Positions 37,707 through 46,136 of a stretch of DNA of 64,000 nt are shown here, in pieces; position 1 is the stretch's first letter, and the number at the start of each line of letters is the position of its first letter. A model generated the notes under the pieces. That model ran no database searches. It had not been told where the DNA came from and saw only the letters and a list, made by a program, of their open reading frames with translations. The position numbers and the translations under genes are program-made. The stretch covers positions 62,001 through 126,000 of the forward strand of contig NZ_KB891940.1 in assembly GCF_000373585.1 (NCBI RefSeq), in the 5' to 3' direction. The DNA comes from Streptomyces sp. MspMP-M5 (lineage in GTDB: Bacteria > Actinomycetota > Actinomycetes > Streptomycetales > Streptomycetaceae).

Positions 37707-38348
37707 TCAGCCGTGCCCCGTCGCACCGTCCGGTCGCGGCGCCGGCCGCGGCACCAGCCGGTCGAGCGCCCGCCGGGTGCGGTCGGCCGCCGAGGGGTCG
37801 GCGGCCAGCTGGACCGCCTGATTGAGCCCCAGATAGAGGCCGATCAGCTCGAAGCCGATCTGGTCGGGGTCGGTCTCCGCGGGGAGTTCGCCCCGGCCGA
37901 CGGCGGTCCTGACCTCCTGGACCAGCCGGCGCCGCCAGAGCAGGAAGAGCCGGGCCACCGTGTCGCGCACCGGCCCGCCGCGCCCGTCGAACTCCACCGA
38001 GGCGGTGATGAAGAAGCAACCGCCCGGAAAGGCGCCGCGTTCGCGCTCCAGATAGGTGATCCAGGCTTCGCAGATGGCGCGCAGCCGGGCCACCCCCGGC
38101 TCCTCGTCCGCGGCCGGCTCCCACACCGCACGGGAGAAGATCGCCGACGCCTCTTCCAGGGCGGCGAGTTGAAGCGCCTGCTTGGTGCCGAAGTGGCCGA
38201 GCACCCCCGCCTTGCTCATCCCCAGATCGGTGGCCAGCCGCCCGATCGTCAGCCCCTCCAGCCCCTCCACCGAGGCGATCGCGACACCGCGCTCGACGAT
38301 CCGCTCCCGCGTTCTGCGGGTCTCGGCGACGGACTTCCGTGGGCTCAT
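37707..38348 (-). CDS. TetR-family regulator
   Basis: 213 residues. HTH TRERIVERGVAIASVEGLEG and LTIGRLATDLGMSKAGVLGHF; the C-terminal domain has the RGAFPGGCFFITASVEFDGR signature of TetR_C-type regulators. ATG chosen; a GTG 21 bases upstream is possible. Divergent from the KASIII gene with an operator-like palindrome between, so it probably controls both genes. Confidence 0.9.
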   Translation of the reverse strand: MSPRKSVAETRRTRERIVERGVAIASVEGLEGLTIGRLATDLGMSKAGVLGHFGTKQALQLAALEEASAIFSRAVWEPAADEEPGVARLRAICEAWITYLERERGAFPGGCFFITASVEFDGRGGPVRDTVARLFLLWRRRLVQEVRTAVGRGELPAETDPDQIGFELIGLYLGLNQAVQLAADPSAADRTRRALDRLVPRPAPRPDGATGHG

Positions 38349-38382
38349 GGCGTCATGGTAGCCGCCCACCCTGTTTTAGCTT

Positions 38383-38394
38383 CCGATCGTTCGG
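38383..38394. promoter_or_regulatory. TetR-type operator
   Basis: CCGATCGTTCGG is an imperfect palindrome with CCGA/TCGG ends in the 111-bp region between a TetR gene and a divergent KASIII gene, similar to typical QacR/TetR-class operators. Confidence 0.6.
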
Positions 38395-38459
38395 TTGCTA
38401 TATTCCCCGGCCACAGCGGGTGTGCATCGCACCGCCACCGCGAACCGAGGAGATGAACC

Positions 38460-39401
38460 GTGCCGGGAACCCGTATCGCCGCCCTGGGCCACCACCAGCC
38501 GTCGCGCGTGCTCACCAACGACGACCTGGCAAGCATGGTCGACACCAGCGACGAGTGGATCCGCCGCCGCACCGGCATCGCCACCCGCCGCATCGCCGAC
38601 GCCGAATCGGTGACCGACCTGGCCCACGCCGCCGCGGCCAAGGCACTCGCCGCGGCCGGCCTCGCCCCCGCCGACATCGACCTGATCACCGTCGCGACCT
38701 GCTCCGCCGTCGACCGCTGCCCCTCCATCGCGGCCCAGGTCGCCGGCCGCCTCGGCATCCCCTCGGCGGTGGCCTACGACCTCAACAACGGCTGCGCCGG
38801 CTTCTGCACCGCGCTCGCCTCCGCCGACCACTCCGTACGGGCCGGCGCCGCGCGGCACGCCCTGGTCATCGGGGCGGAGAAGATGTCCGACGTCACGGAC
38901 TGGACCGACCGCAGCACCTGCGTGCTGCTCGGCGACGGCGCCGGCGCGGCGGTCCTCAGCGCCGCCGACTCCCACGGCATCGGCCCGGTGGTCTGGGGCT
39001 CCGACCCCACCCGGGCGAGCGCGGTCCGCCTGCTCGACGACTGGCACCCCCACTTCGCCCAGGACGGCCAGACGGTCTTCCGCTGGGTCACCTCCGAACT
39101 CCCGGACCTCATCCGGGAAGCCTGCCGCCGGGCCGGCCTCGCCCCCGCCGACCTCGCCGGCATCGTCACCCACCAGGCGAACCTGCGCATCATCGAGGCC
39201 GTGATCCGCCAACTCGACCTCCCCGCGAGCACGGTCGTCGCCCGGGACGTCGTCGACTCCGGCAACACCTCCGCGGCCTCCGTCCCGCTCGCCCTCGCCA
39301 AGCTCGTCGAACGCCGGGAGATCCGCTCCGGCGCGCCCGTCCTGCTGATGAGCTTCGGCGGCGGCCTCTCCTGGGCGGGCCAGGTCGTCGACTGCCCCTG
39401 A
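38460..39401 (+). CDS. ketoacyl-ACP synthase III (FabH-like)
   Basis: 313 residues. The Cys-His-Asn catalytic set is present: NNGCAGFCTAL, THQANLRIIEAVI and VDSGNTSAASVP. FabH-type enzymes prime fatty-acid or polyketide chains from acyl-CoA and malonyl-ACP. The housekeeping FabH is normally in a fab cluster, so this lone copy probably serves a special product or starter unit. GTG start with GGAGATGAACC upstream. The neighbours are a divergent TetR and a converging SDR. Confidence 0.9.
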   Translation: MPGTRIAALGHHQPSRVLTNDDLASMVDTSDEWIRRRTGIATRRIADAESVTDLAHAAAAKALAAAGLAPADIDLITVATCSAVDRCPSIAAQVAGRLGIPSAVAYDLNNGCAGFCTALASADHSVRAGAARHALVIGAEKMSDVTDWTDRSTCVLLGDGAGAAVLSAADSHGIGPVVWGSDPTRASAVRLLDDWHPHFAQDGQTVFRWVTSELPDLIREACRRAGLAPADLAGIVTHQANLRIIEAVIRQLDLPASTVVARDVVDSGNTSAASVPLALAKLVERREIRSGAPVLLMSFGGGLSWAGQVVDCP

Positions 39402-39456
39402 CGACCGGCCGACCGGCGGCACCTTGCGGGCCGGGGCTGCCCGCCCCGCCCCCGCC

Positions 39457-40239
39457 TCAGAGCGTCTTGACCGTGCCGCCGTCGATGACGTGGTCCGCGC
39501 CCGTGATGTTCCCGGCCACGTCGGAGAGCAGGAAGACGATCAGGGCCGCCACCTCCCGCGGCTCGGTGATCCGCCCGGTGGTGATGCCGAACGCCGCCGG
39601 GAGCTGCCGCAGGAACGCGCTGTGTTCCGCGCCGGCGTGCGCGGCCACCTTCCCGCCGAAGCCGTCCGGGTCCTCCCAGATGGCCGTGCGCACCACGCCC
39701 GGGGAGACGGTGTTGACACGTACGCCCTGCGGCCCGAACTCCTCGGCCAGCGACTTCCCGAGCGCGGCCAGCGCCGCCTTGGCCGCGCTGTAGGCGACCG
39801 GACCGGCGCCCGGCAGCCGGGAGTTGACGGAGGAGACGTTGACGACGGAGCCGCGACGCTCGATCAGGCTGGGCAGCGCGGCCCGGGTGGCGCGGACCGC
39901 GCTCATCAAGTTGAGGTCGAAGACGGCGCTCCACCGCGCGTCGTCGGTGTCCAGGAACCCGACGGGCTCCACGGCGTCCCCGGCGCCGACGTTGTTCACC
40001 AGCAGGTCGATGCCCCCCAGCTCCGCGAGGGCACTGTCCATCAGGGCGGCCACACCGTCCGCGGTGCTCAGGTCGGCGGAGACCGCGAACGCGCCGGTCG
40101 CCCGGAGCTCCGGGGTGAGCGTGCGGGCCGCTCCGACGACCCGCACCCCCTCCTCCCGCAGCGCCCGGACGGTGGCCAGCCCGATGCCACGGCTGGCACC
40201 GGTGACGACGGCGGTCTTGTCGGCGAGGTCGAGCTTCAT
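39457..40239 (-). CDS. short-chain dehydrogenase/reductase
   Basis: 260 residues. Cofactor motif TGASRGIG, the NNVG strand (LLVNNVGAGD), the active-site serine as SSVN and YSAAK with the catalytic Tyr-Lys. So it is an NAD(P)-dependent classical SDR, perhaps a ketoreductase acting on a product of the neighbouring KASIII, but this is inference. A TetR-type inverted repeat lies just upstream of the ATG. Confidence 0.93.
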   Translation of the reverse strand: MKLDLADKTAVVTGASRGIGLATVRALREEGVRVVGAARTLTPELRATGAFAVSADLSTADGVAALMDSALAELGGIDLLVNNVGAGDAVEPVGFLDTDDARWSAVFDLNLMSAVRATRAALPSLIERRGSVVNVSSVNSRLPGAGPVAYSAAKAALAALGKSLAEEFGPQGVRVNTVSPGVVRTAIWEDPDGFGGKVAAHAGAEHSAFLRQLPAAFGITTGRITEPREVAALIVFLLSDVAGNITGADHVIDGGTVKTL

Positions 40240-40265
40240 GGGACTCCGATCCGTGACATCAATTC

Positions 40266-40282
40266 TTGAACTGTAGGTACAA
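40266..40282. promoter_or_regulatory. operator-like repeat before the SDR gene
   Basis: TTGAAC-TGTAG-GTACAA, an imperfect inverted repeat. The same pattern, including the ATTC just upstream and AGGT/CAxAA, recurs before the TetR gene at 40939. Confidence 0.6.
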
Positions 40283-40337
40283 AATCTGGGTAGCGAGCGA
40301 CCCTGCCATCGACGGCCATCGGTGGAAGACCCGCAGG

Positions 40338-40916
40338 TCAGAGCACGTCGAGCGTCGCCTCGATCACCCGGGTCAGCCGCTCCGGCCCCTCGGCGACCCG
40401 GGCCAGCAGCCGGAGGCCCACAACAGTGGCGAGCAGCATGCTCCCGATCGCCCGGGCATCACGGTCCGGCGCGATCTCGCCCGCCCGCTGGCCCTCCTCG
40501 ATGAGCGCCCGGAACGCCCCCTCGGTCCGGTCGAACATCCGCCGGACCAGCTCGGTGGCGGTCTCGTCCGCCCCCGAGAGCTCCGCCGCGACATTGACGG
40601 CCAGACAGCCGCGGCGGTCCGGGTCGCCGAGATCCATCACCACGAGCAGACGCAGCGCGTCGCGCAACCGCTCCTTCGCCGGGCCGGACTGCTCCAGCAT
40701 GGCGATCAGGGCCTGCGCCTGATCGTCCCGGTAGCGCACCAGCGCCCGCTCGAACAGCGCGTGCTTGCTGCCGAAGGCGTGGTAGAGACTGCCCTTGCCG
40801 ATGCCGAGCGCGTCGACGAGGTCCTGCGGCGTCGTGGCGGCATACCCCTTGCGCCAGAACACCTGCATGGCCTGCTCGACGGCGGCGTCCGGATCGAACT
40901 GCTTGGGCCTTCCCAT
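40338..40916 (-). CDS. TetR-family regulator of the SDR gene
   Basis: 192 residues from ATG (MGRPKQFDPDAAVEQAMQVF). The HTH is GYAATTPQDLVDALGIGKGS with LYHAFGSKHALFERAL, of the AcrR/TetR type. It is upstream of the SDR on the same strand with 98 bases between. The shared repeat in front of both genes suggests it represses itself and the SDR. The start has no strong ribosome site; it may be leaderless. Confidence 0.9.
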   Translation of the reverse strand: MGRPKQFDPDAAVEQAMQVFWRKGYAATTPQDLVDALGIGKGSLYHAFGSKHALFERALVRYRDDQAQALIAMLEQSGPAKERLRDALRLLVVMDLGDPDRRGCLAVNVAAELSGADETATELVRRMFDRTEGAFRALIEEGQRAGEIAPDRDARAIGSMLLATVVGLRLLARVAEGPERLTRVIEATLDVL

Positions 40917-40938
40917 GTCCGGCACAGTAGCACCATTC

Positions 40939-40955
40939 TTGACTCACAGGTCCAG
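40939..40955. promoter_or_regulatory. operator-like repeat before the TetR gene
   Basis: TTGACT-CACAG-GTCCAG, sharing the frame ATTCTTGA...AGGTxCAxAA with the repeat at 40266. Suggests autoregulation. Confidence 0.6.
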
Positions 40956-41038
40956 AACAACGAAAAGGCCCACGCCCCACACGGACACACCCTGGATCCC
41001 GCAACCGGGGACCTGGACCATGGGGCCCAGAGCCCCGC

Positions 41039-42520
41039 TCAGGTCTGCGCCATGTCCACGAAGCGCGAGTAATGACCCTGGAACGCCACGGTGATTGTCG
41101 CCGTGGGACCGTTACGGTGCTTGGCCACGATCAGGTCGGCCTCGCCGGCCCGTGGCGACTCCTTTTCGTAGGCGTCCTCGCGGTGCAGCAGGATGACCAT
41201 GTCGGCATCCTGCTCGATGGAACCGGATTCACGCAGGTCGGAGACCATCGGCTTCTTGTCCGTGCGCTGCTCGGGACCACGGTTCAGCTGCGAGAGCGCG
41301 ATGACCGGGAGTTCCAGCTCCTTGGCGAGCAGCTTGAGGTTACGGGACATGTCCGAGACCTCCTGCTGCCGGCTTTCCGCGCGCTTGGAACCACCGGACT
41401 GCATCAGCTGCAGATAGTCGATGACGACCAGCTTGAGTTCGTTCCGCTGCTTCAGCCGGCGGCATTTGGCGCGGATCTCCATCATCGAGAGGTTCGGCGA
41501 ATCGTCGATGTAGAGCGGGGCCGCCGAGACGTCCGGCATCCGGCGCGCCAGCCGCGTCCAGTCGTCGTCGGTCATGCTGCCGGAACGCATGTGGTGCAGC
41601 GCGACCCGGGCCTCGGCGGACAGCAGACGCATCGCGATTTCGTTGCGCCCCATTTCCAGCGAGAAGATCACGCTCGGCAGGTTGTTCTTGATCGAGCAGG
41701 CCCGCGCGAAGTCCAGCGCGAGCGTGGACTTACCCATGGCCGGACGGGCCGCGATCACGATCATCTGGCCCGGATGCAGGCCGTTGGTCAGCGCGTCGAG
41801 ATCGGTGAATCCCGTCGGCACGCCCGTCATCTGGCCCTGCCGCGAGCCGATCGCCTCGATCTCGTCGAGCGCGCCCTCCATGATCTCGCTGAGCGGCAGA
41901 TAGTCCTCGCTGGTCCGCTGCTCGGTGACGGCGTAGATCTCCGCCTGGGCCTTGTTGACGATCTCGTCGACGTCGCCGTCGGCGGCGTATCCCATCTGCG
42001 TGATCCGGGTGCCGGCCTCGACGAGGCGGCGGAGCACGGCCCGCTCGTGGACGATCTCGGCGTAGTACTCGGCGTTGGCGGCCGTCGGTACGGACTGGAC
42101 CAGGGTGTGCAGGTACGAGGCGCCGCCGACCCGGCCGATCTCGCCGCGCTTGGTCAGCTCGGCCGCGATGGTGATCGGGTCGGCCGGCTCGCCCTTGGCG
42201 TACAGGTCGAGAATCGCCTGGAAGATCAACTCATGGGCGGGGCGGTAGAAATCCTCGCCCTTGAGGACCTCGACGACGTCCGCGATGGCGTCCTTGGACA
42301 GCAGCATGCCGCCGAGCACGGACTGCTCGGCGTCGAGGTCCTGCGGCGGGACCCGCTCGAAGCTGCCGGACCATGAACCACCGCCGCCGTCGTCGTCGCG
42401 GTCCTGGCGGTCGCCGCGGCCCCGGCCCTTGCCGTCGCCCCGGCGGGAGCGGGCGGCCGGCAGCAGGTCGCTGGGACCGGAGTCCGTCCAGGGGTCGTCC
42501 ATGGGCTCGGGAATGCTCAC
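41039..42520 (-). CDS. dnaB: replicative DNA helicase
   Basis: 493 residues with the two DnaB domains: N-terminal (QSVLGGMLLSKDAIADVVEV) and C-terminal RecA-like with Walker A AARPAMGKSTLALDFA, Walker B LVVIDYLQLM and the arginine-finger region LNRGPEQRTDKKP. The N-terminus of about 60 residues is charged and extra. GTG start with GGAGGAGG. No intein is present, in contrast to several actinobacterial dnaB genes. DnaA-box-like sites lie upstream. Confidence 0.97.
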   Translation of the reverse strand: MSIPEPMDDPWTDSGPSDLLPAARSRRGDGKGRGRGDRQDRDDDGGGGSWSGSFERVPPQDLDAEQSVLGGMLLSKDAIADVVEVLKGEDFYRPAHELIFQAILDLYAKGEPADPITIAAELTKRGEIGRVGGASYLHTLVQSVPTAANAEYYAEIVHERAVLRRLVEAGTRITQMGYAADGDVDEIVNKAQAEIYAVTEQRTSEDYLPLSEIMEGALDEIEAIGSRQGQMTGVPTGFTDLDALTNGLHPGQMIVIAARPAMGKSTLALDFARACSIKNNLPSVIFSLEMGRNEIAMRLLSAEARVALHHMRSGSMTDDDWTRLARRMPDVSAAPLYIDDSPNLSMMEIRAKCRRLKQRNELKLVVIDYLQLMQSGGSKRAESRQQEVSDMSRNLKLLAKELELPVIALSQLNRGPEQRTDKKPMVSDLRESGSIEQDADMVILLHREDAYEKESPRAGEADLIVAKHRNGPTATITVAFQGHYSRFVDMAQT

Positions 42521-42703
42521 CCCGGCACCTCCTCCCGTCCGCGACGCGGACCTTGCTGTGCGGGTTCCTTCTTACGGCACAGCCCTGACAATCGAGACGC
42601 CCGACTCCGGTTACGGCGCGTCGAGTTCGCGGGGAACTCTCGGCCGGAACAGGCGGCGGGCGCCGGACCACGGTAGGCCCGCGCGCACCGTCCGCCAATC
42701 TGG

Positions 42704-42966
42704 TTATCCACAGGCCGTGTGGATGACCGCCCCATAGCTGTGGAGAACTCCCCGTATCCTGTGCACGGGCTGGGGGAAACCTCTGTGGACAAGCACACAA
42801 TCACGCCACCCCCACCCATCTGACCTGCACTTTTCTCATCCATAGGCTGTGGGGGAGAAAAACTTCGGCAAGCTGTTCATGATCGCCGCTTACGGCACAC
42901 GGGCGACGCCCGCACAGAGCGGAAAGTAAGGATCACAACACAGTTGCATCTCTTACCTGTGGACGA
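42704..42966. promoter_or_regulatory. cluster of five DnaA-box-like sites upstream of dnaB
   Basis: TTATCCACA at 42704-42712 on the plus strand, then on the minus strand TCATCCACA at 42718-42726, TTCTCCACA at 42739-42747, an exact TTGTCCACA at 42784-42792, and TCGTCCACA at 42958-42966. TTGTCCACA is the preferred Streptomyces DnaA box. Most of the 460-bp dnaB/MATE gap is free of other features. Confidence 0.6.
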
Positions 42967-42973
42967 TTAGATT
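42944..42973 (+). promoter_or_regulatory. leaderless promoter of the MATE gene
   Basis: TTGCAT, 18 bases, TAGATT, then seven bases to the ATG at 42981. The distance puts transcription start at or next to the start codon. Confidence 0.6.
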
Positions 42974-42980
42974 GCGCCTC

Positions 42981-44318
42981 ATGACATCGGCCCCCGCGAT
43001 ACCTCGGCGCGCCCTCCGCCGCCATGACCGCGAGATCATCGCGCTGGCTCTGCCCGCCTTCGGGGCCCTCGTCGCGGAACCGCTCTTCGTCATGGTCGAC
43101 AGCGCCGTCATCGGCCACCTCGGCACCCGCCAGCTGGCCGGCCTCGGCGTCGCCGCCGCCCTCCTCACAACCGCCGTCTCGGTCTTCGTCTTCCTCGCCT
43201 ACGCCACCACCGCCGCGGTCGCCCGCCGGGTCGGCGCCGGCGACCTCCCGGCGGCGATACGCCAGGGCATGGACGGCATCTGGCTCGCCCTGCTGCTCGG
43301 CGCCGCGGTCGTCGCCGTCGTCCTGCCCACCGCCCCCTGGCTCGTCGAGGTCTTCGGCGCCTCGCCGTCCGCCGCCCCGTACGCCACGACGTATCTGCGC
43401 ATCAGCGCACTCGGCATCCCCGCGATGCTGATCGTCCTCGCCGCCACTGGAGTGCTCCGCGGCCTCCAGGACACCAGAACCCCGCTGTACGTCGCCATCG
43501 GCGGCTTCACCGCCAACGCGGCCCTCAACGCCGCACTGGTCTACCTCGCCGGGCTCGGCATCGCCGGCTCCGCCTGGGGCACCGTCCTCGCCCAGTGCGG
43601 CATGGCCGCCGTCTATCTCACCGTGGTCGTGCGCGGCGCCCGCCGGCATGGTGCCTCGCTCCGCCCGGACGCCGCCGGAATCCGGGCCTGCGCCCAGGCC
43701 GGCGTCCCGCTGCTGATCCGGACGCTCTCGCTGCGCGCGGTGCTGATGATCGCCACCGCGATCGCCGCCCGGCTCGGGGACGCCGAGGTCGCCGCCCACC
43801 AGATCGTGCTCTCCCTGTGGTCCCTGCTGTCCTTCGCACTGGACGCGATCGCCATCGCCGGCCAGGCCATCATCGGGCGCTACCTCGGCGCCGGCGACCG
43901 GGACGGCGCCCGCGCCGCCTGCCGCCGGATGACCCAGTGGGGCATCGCGTCCGGCATCGTCCTCGGCGCGCTGGTGGTGCTCGCCCGGCCGCTGTTCATC
44001 CCCCTCTTCACCAGCGACCCCGCCGTCCAGCAGCCGCTGTTCACCACGCTCCTGGTCGTGGCGGTCACCCAGCCCGTCGCGGGCATCGTCTTCATCCTCG
44101 ACGGGGTCCTCATGGGCGCGGGGGACGGGCCCTACCTCGCGGGCGCCATGGTGGTGACGCTGGCCGCGTTCGTCCCCGCGGCGCTGGCCGTACCGGCCCT
44201 CGGCGGCGGCCTCGTGGCGCTGTGGTGGGCCATGACCGTGATGATGACCGTGCGGATGCTGACATTGTGGCTGCGCACCCGCTCCGGACGGTGGATTGTG
44301 ACCGGAGCCTCCCGCTGA
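42981..44318 (+). CDS. MATE/DinF-type efflux protein
   Basis: 445 residues, twelve predicted helices. The typical N-terminal motif IALALPAFGALVAEPLFVMV with SAVIGHLG and the mirror half VPLLIRTLSLRAVLM identify the MATE family, DinF branch. It should export cationic drugs with Na+/H+. No ribosome site precedes the ATG, but a promoter does at the right distance for a leaderless message. It is divergent from dnaB. Confidence 0.93.
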   Translation: MTSAPAIPRRALRRHDREIIALALPAFGALVAEPLFVMVDSAVIGHLGTRQLAGLGVAAALLTTAVSVFVFLAYATTAAVARRVGAGDLPAAIRQGMDGIWLALLLGAAVVAVVLPTAPWLVEVFGASPSAAPYATTYLRISALGIPAMLIVLAATGVLRGLQDTRTPLYVAIGGFTANAALNAALVYLAGLGIAGSAWGTVLAQCGMAAVYLTVVVRGARRHGASLRPDAAGIRACAQAGVPLLIRTLSLRAVLMIATAIAARLGDAEVAAHQIVLSLWSLLSFALDAIAIAGQAIIGRYLGAGDRDGARAACRRMTQWGIASGIVLGALVVLARPLFIPLFTSDPAVQQPLFTTLLVVAVTQPVAGIVFILDGVLMGAGDGPYLAGAMVVTLAAFVPAALAVPALGGGLVALWWAMTVMMTVRMLTLWLRTRSGRWIVTGASR

Positions 44319-44358
44319 AGCACCTACCCAAGCCGGCCGCCGTGCAGATAATGACCTT

Positions 44359-45225
44359 GTGCGCTCGCTTGCCAGGAAATCCATCCTGCCCCTGACGCTG
44401 ATCATCGTCGGGGCAGCCGCAGTGGTGGGCTACGCGGCGGAGGAGTCGCACCCGAAGAGAATCGCCGGCGACCACACCGGCTACGGAAAGTCCGGCGAAC
44501 CCGGCGAGGGCCCCCAGGACCAGGACCCCTCGGCCAGCGCCCCACCCGCGGTCGGCAACGCCTACACCCCGCGCCGCACCGAGGAGAACGCCCGGATCGG
44601 CGCGGTCTTCGAGAAGGACGACCGCGGCGCCCACTTCTGCACCGCCAGCGTGGTGCAGAGCCCGGGCCGGAACATGCTGATCACCGCGGCCCACTGCGCC
44701 TTCGACGCCGACTCCGGAAAGCCGGTGGACGACCTGGTCTTCGCCCCCGACTACCGCAACGGCGACGAGCCCACCGGCCTGTGGAAGGTCAACAAGGTCA
44801 TGGTCGACGACCGCTGGGCCAAGTCGCAGGACGAGGACCTCGACGTCGCCTTCGTCACCCTCGACGCCAAGCAGGGCAAGGAGATCCAGGACGTCCTCGG
44901 CGGCAACACCCTCGGCATCGACCGCGGCTTCGACAACGAAGTCAAGATCACCGGCTACCCCACCAGCCGGGACACCCCGATCTCCTGCCAGAACCACACC
45001 ACGAAGTTCAGCGACACCCAACTGCGCATCCAGTGCACCGGCTTCGAGGGCGGCACCAGCGGCAGCCCATGGCTGGCCGACTACGACCCCAAGAGCCACA
45101 CCGGCACGGTCATCGGCGTCCTCGGCGGCCACGAAGGCGGCGGCGACGAGGACGACGTCTCCTACGCCGCGTACTTCGACGACGACATCGCCGCCCTCTA
45201 CAAGCGCGCTCAGGACGAGGACTGA
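44359..45225 (+). CDS. secreted trypsin-like serine protease (S1)
   Basis: 288 residues. N-terminal membrane/signal segment (KSILPLTLIIVGAAAVVGYA), then a linker rich in Gly/Pro/Asp. The triad is H in ITAAHC, D in EDLDVAFV and S in FEGGTSGSPW; disulfide cysteines sit near the His (FCTAS...AAHC) and before the Ser (SCQN, IQCTGF). So it acts outside the cell. GTG start; a GATAAT box at 44347-44352 leaves only six bases before it, so it is likely leaderless. It is 40 bases after the MATE gene. Confidence 0.9.
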   Translation: MRSLARKSILPLTLIIVGAAAVVGYAAEESHPKRIAGDHTGYGKSGEPGEGPQDQDPSASAPPAVGNAYTPRRTEENARIGAVFEKDDRGAHFCTASVVQSPGRNMLITAAHCAFDADSGKPVDDLVFAPDYRNGDEPTGLWKVNKVMVDDRWAKSQDEDLDVAFVTLDAKQGKEIQDVLGGNTLGIDRGFDNEVKITGYPTSRDTPISCQNHTTKFSDTQLRIQCTGFEGGTSGSPWLADYDPKSHTGTVIGVLGGHEGGGDEDDVSYAAYFDDDIAALYKRAQDED

Positions 45226-45254
45226 CCTCCGCGCCGGACCGTCCGCGCACGGCG

Positions 45255-45287
45255 AAGGGCCGCACCCCACGAGGGGATGCGGCCCTT
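45255..45287. terminator. bidirectional hairpin between protease and rplI
   Basis: AAGGGCCGCA / TGCGGCCCTT, with C4/G4 extending the stem, between the protease stop and the rplI stop. Serves both. Confidence 0.85.
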
Positions 45288-45307
45288 CAGCGCTGTGCGG
45301 ACTGCGC

Positions 45308-45754
45308 TCAGGCGGCGATGACCTCGACGCCGAGCTTCGCGACGACCTCGGCGTGCAGACGCACCGAGATCTGGTGCGCGCCCAGGGTCTTGATCGGCGA
45401 ACCGACCTCGACGCGGCGCTTGTCGACGTCCGGACCACCGGCGGCCTTGATCGCCGAGGCGATGTCGGCCTGGGTGACGGAGCCGAACAGGCGGCCCGCT
45501 TCGCCGGCACGCACGGCCAGCTTCACGTTGACGCCCTCGAGCCGAGCCTTGACCTCGTTGGCCTGCTCGATCGTGGCGATCTCGCGGATCTTGCGACCGC
45601 GGCGGATCTGCTCGACGTCCTTCTCGCCACCCTTGGTCCAGCGGATCGCGAAACCACGCGGAACCAGGTAGTTGCGGGCGTACCCGTCCTTGACGTCGAC
45701 GACGTCGCCGGCGGTGCCGAGGCCGGAGACCTCGTGGGTGAGGATGATCTTCAT
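45308..45754 (-). CDS. rplI: 50S ribosomal protein L9
   Basis: 148 residues. N-terminal MKIILTHEVSGLGTAGDVVD and VKDGYARNYLVPRGFAIRWT are diagnostic for L9; a long helix and a C-terminal rRNA-binding domain follow. Last gene of the operon rpsF-ssb-rpsR-rplI, 18 bases after rpsR. Confidence 0.99.
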   Translation of the reverse strand: MKIILTHEVSGLGTAGDVVDVKDGYARNYLVPRGFAIRWTKGGEKDVEQIRRGRKIREIATIEQANEVKARLEGVNVKLAVRAGEAGRLFGSVTQADIASAIKAAGGPDVDKRRVEVGSPIKTLGAHQISVRLHAEVVAKLGVEVIAA

Positions 45755-45772
45755 TTGTCGGTCACCCTTCCC

Positions 45773-46009
45773 TTATCGCGCGGTGGACGTGTAGGGCAGC
45801 AGCGCCATCTCACGGCTGTTCTTCACGGCCGTGGCGACGTCACGCTGGTGCTGGGTGCAGTTGCCGGTGACTCGGCGGGCACGGATCTTGCCGCGGTCGG
45901 AGATGAACTTCCGCAGCAGGTTCGTGTCCTTGTAGTCGACGTAGGAGATCTTCTCCTTGCAGAACACGCAAACCTTCTTCTTAGGCTTGCGAGCAGGCGG
46001 CTTCGCCAT
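45773..46009 (-). CDS. rpsR: 30S ribosomal protein S18
   Basis: 78 residues. KKVCVFCKEKISYVDYKDTN and TGNCTQHQRDVATAVKNSRE are the S18 core. The CVFC and CTQH pairs form the Cys-rich, zinc-binding version (C+), which suggests a zinc-free paralogue elsewhere. Separated from ssb by 127 bases that hold two parS sites. Confidence 0.98.
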   Translation of the reverse strand: MAKPPARKPKKKVCVFCKEKISYVDYKDTNLLRKFISDRGKIRARRVTGNCTQHQRDVATAVKNSREMALLPYTSTAR

Positions 46010-46077
46010 TGTCTCTCTCCAGTGAGTTCAAGAAGTGTGTGCTGACGCCCTCAGGCACCAGGCCGTTCTCCGACCAC

Positions 46078-46091
46078 GTTTCACGTGAAAC
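46078..46091. promoter_or_regulatory. parS site 8, in the ribosomal operon
   Basis: Exact GTTTCACGTGAAAC between ssb and rpsR; only five bases from site 9. Confidence 0.95.
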
Positions 46092-46096
46092 ACGCC

Positions 46097-46110
46097 GTTT
46101 CACGTGAAAC
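46097..46110. promoter_or_regulatory. parS site 9, in the ribosomal operon
   Basis: Exact GTTTCACGTGAAAC, 19 bases centre to centre from site 8 (about two helical turns), 27 bases beyond the ssb stop. Confidence 0.95.
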
Positions 46111-46136
46111 ACCGGCGGGAGAACGCATCCCCGGGC

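Noticed and set aside
41039..42520. Intein in dnaB
   Set aside because: The protein is of normal length and the Walker A region is uninterrupted.
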